From: CAZUXE01 sp964624585
GTDB lineage: Bacteria > Hydrothermota > Tepidihabitantia > B3-TA06
Direction: 5' to 3'
Length of the DNA stretch: 8,243 nt
NCBI GenBank assembly: GCA_964624585.1
Contig: CAZUXE010000061.1
Span: forward strand, 1 to 8,243
Below the pieces are notes generated by a model that worked only from the letters and a program-made list of their open reading frames with translations, did no database searches and had not been told where the DNA came from. Each line of letters opens with the position of its first letter. The stretch's first letter is position 1. Shown piece after piece: positions 6,263-8,243 of this stretch. Made by a program: the position numbers and the translations under genes.

Positions 6263-6284
6263 TTATAGTAGCCAACTACTGTAA
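6263..6284 (+). other. Hairpin directly after the stop codon
   Basis: TTATAGTAG (6263-6271) pairs with CTACTGTAA (6276-6284), nine base pairs including one G-U, around a CCAA loop. Its last two bases are shared with the foot of the following terminator stem, so the two hairpins compete only at their edges. It may protect the mRNA 3' end. Confidence 0.45.
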
Positions 6285-6323
6285 CCCAAGGTCAAATGGA
6301 AGTTTGGCCTTGGGTTTTTCTTT
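6283..6323 (+). terminator. Strong intrinsic terminator
   Basis: AACCCAAGG (6283-6291) pairs with CCTTGGGTT (6308-6316), extended by a T-G pair (6292/6307) and CAAA/TTTG (6293-6296 with 6303-6306), giving a 14-bp stem with a 6-base loop. The T run from 6315 to 6323 is broken by one C. It ends the 5599-6261 transcript. Confidence 0.92.
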
Positions 6324-6370
6324 GTGTGGGAATTATTGCTTATATATTTTGAAGTTAAAGGAGGAAGTTC

Positions 6371-6397
6371 ATGATCAATTATTGCTGTTCGGCATAG
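6371..6397 (+). CDS. Eight-codon mini-ORF with a perfect ribosome site (MINYCCSA)
   Basis: AAGGAGG at 6358-6364 lies six bases before an ATG at 6371, the same spacing as used by groES, but the frame stops after eight codons (M-I-N-Y-C-C-S-A, TAG). Just upstream is AT-rich DNA (TATATATT at 6341-6348) that could supply a -10 box, with no clear -35. It lies after the strong terminator and 60 bases from the end of ffh on the other strand. It may be a leader-like peptide, an unannotated micro-protein with two adjacent cysteines, or the remains of a lost gene start. Expression is not shown by the sequence. Confidence 0.3.
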   Translation: MINYCCSA

Positions 6398-6457
6398 ATT
6401 TTTTGGAAGAAAACAGTTAAGCTAACCCAAAGTACGAGAACAAAGGAAAGCGGATAA

Positions 6458-7828
6458 TTAGCGACGGCGTTTCTTTCTTTTCTTTTTACCTGATTTTCTG
6501 CGAAGGCGGAGTCCTTTTGTTCCGGGCATTCCGTGCATTGACGCTCCACCTTTCATCATCTTCGTCATCTTTTGCATCTGCTCCAATTGGGAAATAAGTT
6601 GGTTTACGTCTTTGGGGGTAGTTCCCGAACCCTTGGCAATGCGAAGCTTACGACTACCGTTCAATAAATCTGGCCTGCGACGTTCCTCAGGTGTCATAGA
6701 AAGTATAATGGCTTCGGTACGTTTAATTTCCGAGGGGTCAAATTCAGTAAGATTCATTCCGCCGGTCATTCCTGCTGGAAGTTTATCAAGAAGTTTAGAT
6801 AAGTCGCCCATTTTGGAAAGTTGTTTCATTTGAGCCAAAAGATCTTCAAAATTGAGCCGGCCTTCCATGAGTTTTTTTGCCATCGCTTGGCCTTCTTCAA
6901 CGTTGATAACTTTTTGAACCTCTTCGGCCACGGACACAATGTCACCTTCGCCAAGGATGCGTGCAGCAATACGGTCGGGGTGAAAAACTTCCAGGTCTTC
7001 AATTCGCTCACCTGTACCAATAAAGTAGATGGGCAGTTCGGTTACATGACGAAAACTAATAGCAGCGCCTCCACGTGAGTCGCCATCCAGTTTGGTAAGA
7101 ATAGCGCCTGAGACCTCAACTTGGGCATGAAAGTCTTCTGTTTGACGCAAGGCATCTTGACCGGTAAGACCGTCAAGAACAAGAAGAGAATAGGCGGGAT
7201 TAAGTTTTTGCTTTATTTCCGCAAGTTCTGTAATCATATCATCGTCAATATGAAGCCTACCTGCAGAATCGATAATTATCAGTTGATTACCCGATTTCTC
7301 GGCATGTTTGAGTGCTGCAATGCAGGTATCAATATTTTTTGATTTAGCGGAAGGTGGAGGAAAGAAATCAACCGCGGCCCTTGAGGCAAGCGATTCCAAC
7401 TGTTCAACCGCTGCCGGACGCTTAATATCTGCGGCTACCAATAAAGGACGCTGTCCCTTAAACTTATAAGCTAGCTTAGCCGCCATAGTGGTTTTACCTA
7501 CTCCTTGCAAGCCAAGAAGCAGCAGCACCACCGGCGGTTTCGTAAACTCCAATTGCTTAGCCTTAGCGCCAAGGAAGTCTGCAAGCTCTTCATAAATAAC
7601 TTTAAGCGCCTGTTTGCCAGGGGTCAGGGACTTGTAAATTTCGGTACTGTTGAGTTTTTCTTTAAGAATGGCAATAAAGGTCTTGGTTGCCTTATAGTTG
7701 ACATCGGCTTCAAGCAGGGTTAGACGCAGTTTTTTAAGAAAATCCGCTATTTCTTTTTCCGATAGGTTTCCCCGCCCTATAAGCTCACGTTTGAGTTTAG
7801 TAAAGGCTGATTTTATTGCATCAAACAT
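6458..7828 (-). CDS. ffh: Signal recognition particle protein Ffh (SRP54 GTPase)
   Basis: A 456-residue GTPase of normal family length that binds 4.5S RNA and signal sequences on the ribosome and docks with FtsY to deliver membrane proteins. The N domain holds T37-L-L-E-A-D-V43. The G domain has G1 G106-L-Q-G-V-G-K-T-T114, the SRP insertion-box motif D134-IKRPAA, D187-S-A-G-R191 (family norm DTAGR), VLDGLTGQDA, T245-K-L-D-G249-DSRGGAA and G271-T-G-E274. The M domain is methionine-rich, with the RNA-binding stretch SRKLRIAKGSGT and QLEQMQKMTKMMKGG, then a basic tail ending GKKKRKKRRR. The ATG at 7828 gives the standard MFD start, yet no Shine-Dalgarno sequence precedes it, unlike the other complete genes here. 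It lies 85 bases after a TPR gene, perhaps co-transcribed. Confidence 0.98.
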   Translation of the reverse strand: MFDAIKSAFTKLKRELIGRGNLSEKEIADFLKKLRLTLLEADVNYKATKTFIAILKEKLNSTEIYKSLTPGKQALKVIYEELADFLGAKAKQLEFTKPPVVLLLLGLQGVGKTTMAAKLAYKFKGQRPLLVAADIKRPAAVEQLESLASRAAVDFFPPPSAKSKNIDTCIAALKHAEKSGNQLIIIDSAGRLHIDDDMITELAEIKQKLNPAYSLLVLDGLTGQDALRQTEDFHAQVEVSGAILTKLDGDSRGGAAISFRHVTELPIYFIGTGERIEDLEVFHPDRIAARILGEGDIVSVAEEVQKVINVEEGQAMAKKLMEGRLNFEDLLAQMKQLSKMGDLSKLLDKLPAGMTGGMNLTEFDPSEIKRTEAIILSMTPEERRRPDLLNGSRKLRIAKGSGTTPKDVNQLISQLEQMQKMTKMMKGGASMHGMPGTKGLRLRRKSGKKKRKKRRR

Positions 7829-7913
7829 CGTGATTAAAGTTTATGGAAATCAGGCAGGAAGGCAACCCCTGTTCTAACAGTTCTCTTGTAAAAAGTGGTT
7901 ATGGTAAGCCAAG

Positions 7914-8243
7914 TTATGGCTCCTGCTCGGCCAACTTCCGCTTTACAACGTCAATGTTGCGGTCGCAAAGCTCAACCTTGTGCTTGGCCCCAATCCGTGC
8001 AAACAACTTACGTGCGCGACTAAAATACTCAATGGCCTCCTTGAATCTGCGCTGTTCGGCGTAAACAACGCCTATGTTGTTAAGGTCTTGAGCCTGACCT
8101 TGAAGATTGCCAATCTTTTCGTCTATTTTGAGTGCCTTCTGGTGATACTCAAGCGCCTTCTGCGGCTCTCCAAGAGTACGGTACACATTGCCGATGTTGC
8201 CAAGTGCACTTGCCTGTATCTCTGGATTATCAATCTGTTTGGC
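7914..8243 (-). CDS. TPR-repeat protein, C-terminal end (partial)
   Basis: The last 109 residues of a protein whose start lies beyond the right edge; the frame is open to base 8243, so the GTG at 8186 is internal, not a start. Two tetratricopeptide repeats of about 40 residues are clear: ASALGNIGNVYRTLGEPQKA and what follows, then AQDLNNIGVVYAEQRRFKEA and what follows. AKQIDNPEIQ at the edge looks like the end of an earlier repeat. The 40-residue period with YHQKALKIDEKIGN resembles the kinesin-light-chain-like TPR class found in bacterial signalling or scaffold proteins. The C-terminus is a charged helix ending LAEQEP. It mediates protein-protein contacts; partner, effector domain and location cannot be read from this piece. 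It is upstream of ffh on the same strand. Confidence 0.88.
   Translation of the reverse strand, partial: AKQIDNPEIQASALGNIGNVYRTLGEPQKALEYHQKALKIDEKIGNLQGQAQDLNNIGVVYAEQRRFKEAIEYFSRARKLFARIGAKHKVELCDRNIDVVKRKLAEQEP

Noticed and set aside
6425..6450. Weak GTTA/TAAC hairpin as an ffh terminator
   Set aside because: Only 4 bp with a 3-base loop and a broken T run; too weak to call.
6612..7723. Plus-strand ORFs and a second minus-strand frame (6826-7020) overlapping ffh
   Set aside because: All are out of frame with a full-length Ffh and have no supporting start signals.
8184..8186. GTG as the start of a 90-residue TPR protein
   Set aside because: The frame stays open to the window edge and TPR-like sequence continues upstream, so this valine is internal to a longer protein.

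Overview
The window looks like chromosomal DNA of a diderm bacterium with moderate, roughly 40-45% GC content. Three exported or envelope proteins carry Sec signal peptides, one protein is a lipoprotein, and one secreted protein ends in a domain resembling the type IX secretion (Por) sorting tails of the Bacteroidota/FCB group. Such tails are also common in poorly cultured relatives such as Cloacimonadota, Marinimicrobia and WOR-3-like lineages. I infer a member of that broad assemblage; the sequence does not let me name a genus.

Left part (1-2749, all on the minus strand): a tandem pair of secreted thioredoxin-fold, Omp28-like CxxC proteins. The 469..1 gene runs off the left edge. The 1939..533 gene is complete and has a C-terminal sorting-like domain. 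A separate small lipoprotein with an SbsA-type Ig-like domain lies upstream. A recognisable promoter sits before the 1939 gene. A perfect 9-bp inverted repeat covers the stop codon of that gene and the gap to its neighbour.

Middle (3133-5388, minus strand): a groES-groEL operon closed by an intrinsic terminator, preceded by a tRNA-Val(UAC) gene with a near-consensus promoter and its own GNRA-loop terminator. No CIRCE box is visible upstream of groES. Instead a short inverted repeat overlaps the proposed groES -35 element, and a near copy of part of it lies in the tRNA leader.

Right part (5599-8243): a plus-strand gene for an unrecognised 220-residue, glycine-rich exported protein, probably an outer-membrane beta barrel, ends at a strong intrinsic terminator. 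It converges on ffh (minus strand), the GTPase of the signal recognition particle. The gap between them holds an 8-codon mini-ORF with a perfect Shine-Dalgarno sequence and a duplicated 10-mer. Upstream of ffh is the C-terminal end of a TPR protein that runs off the right edge.

Functionally this is housekeeping machinery (folding, targeting, tRNA) next to envelope and secreted proteins. I found no mobile element, CRISPR array, defence system or obvious gene-transfer scar. The most unusual material is the regulatory and small-ORF structure between genes, plus the unassigned envelope proteins.
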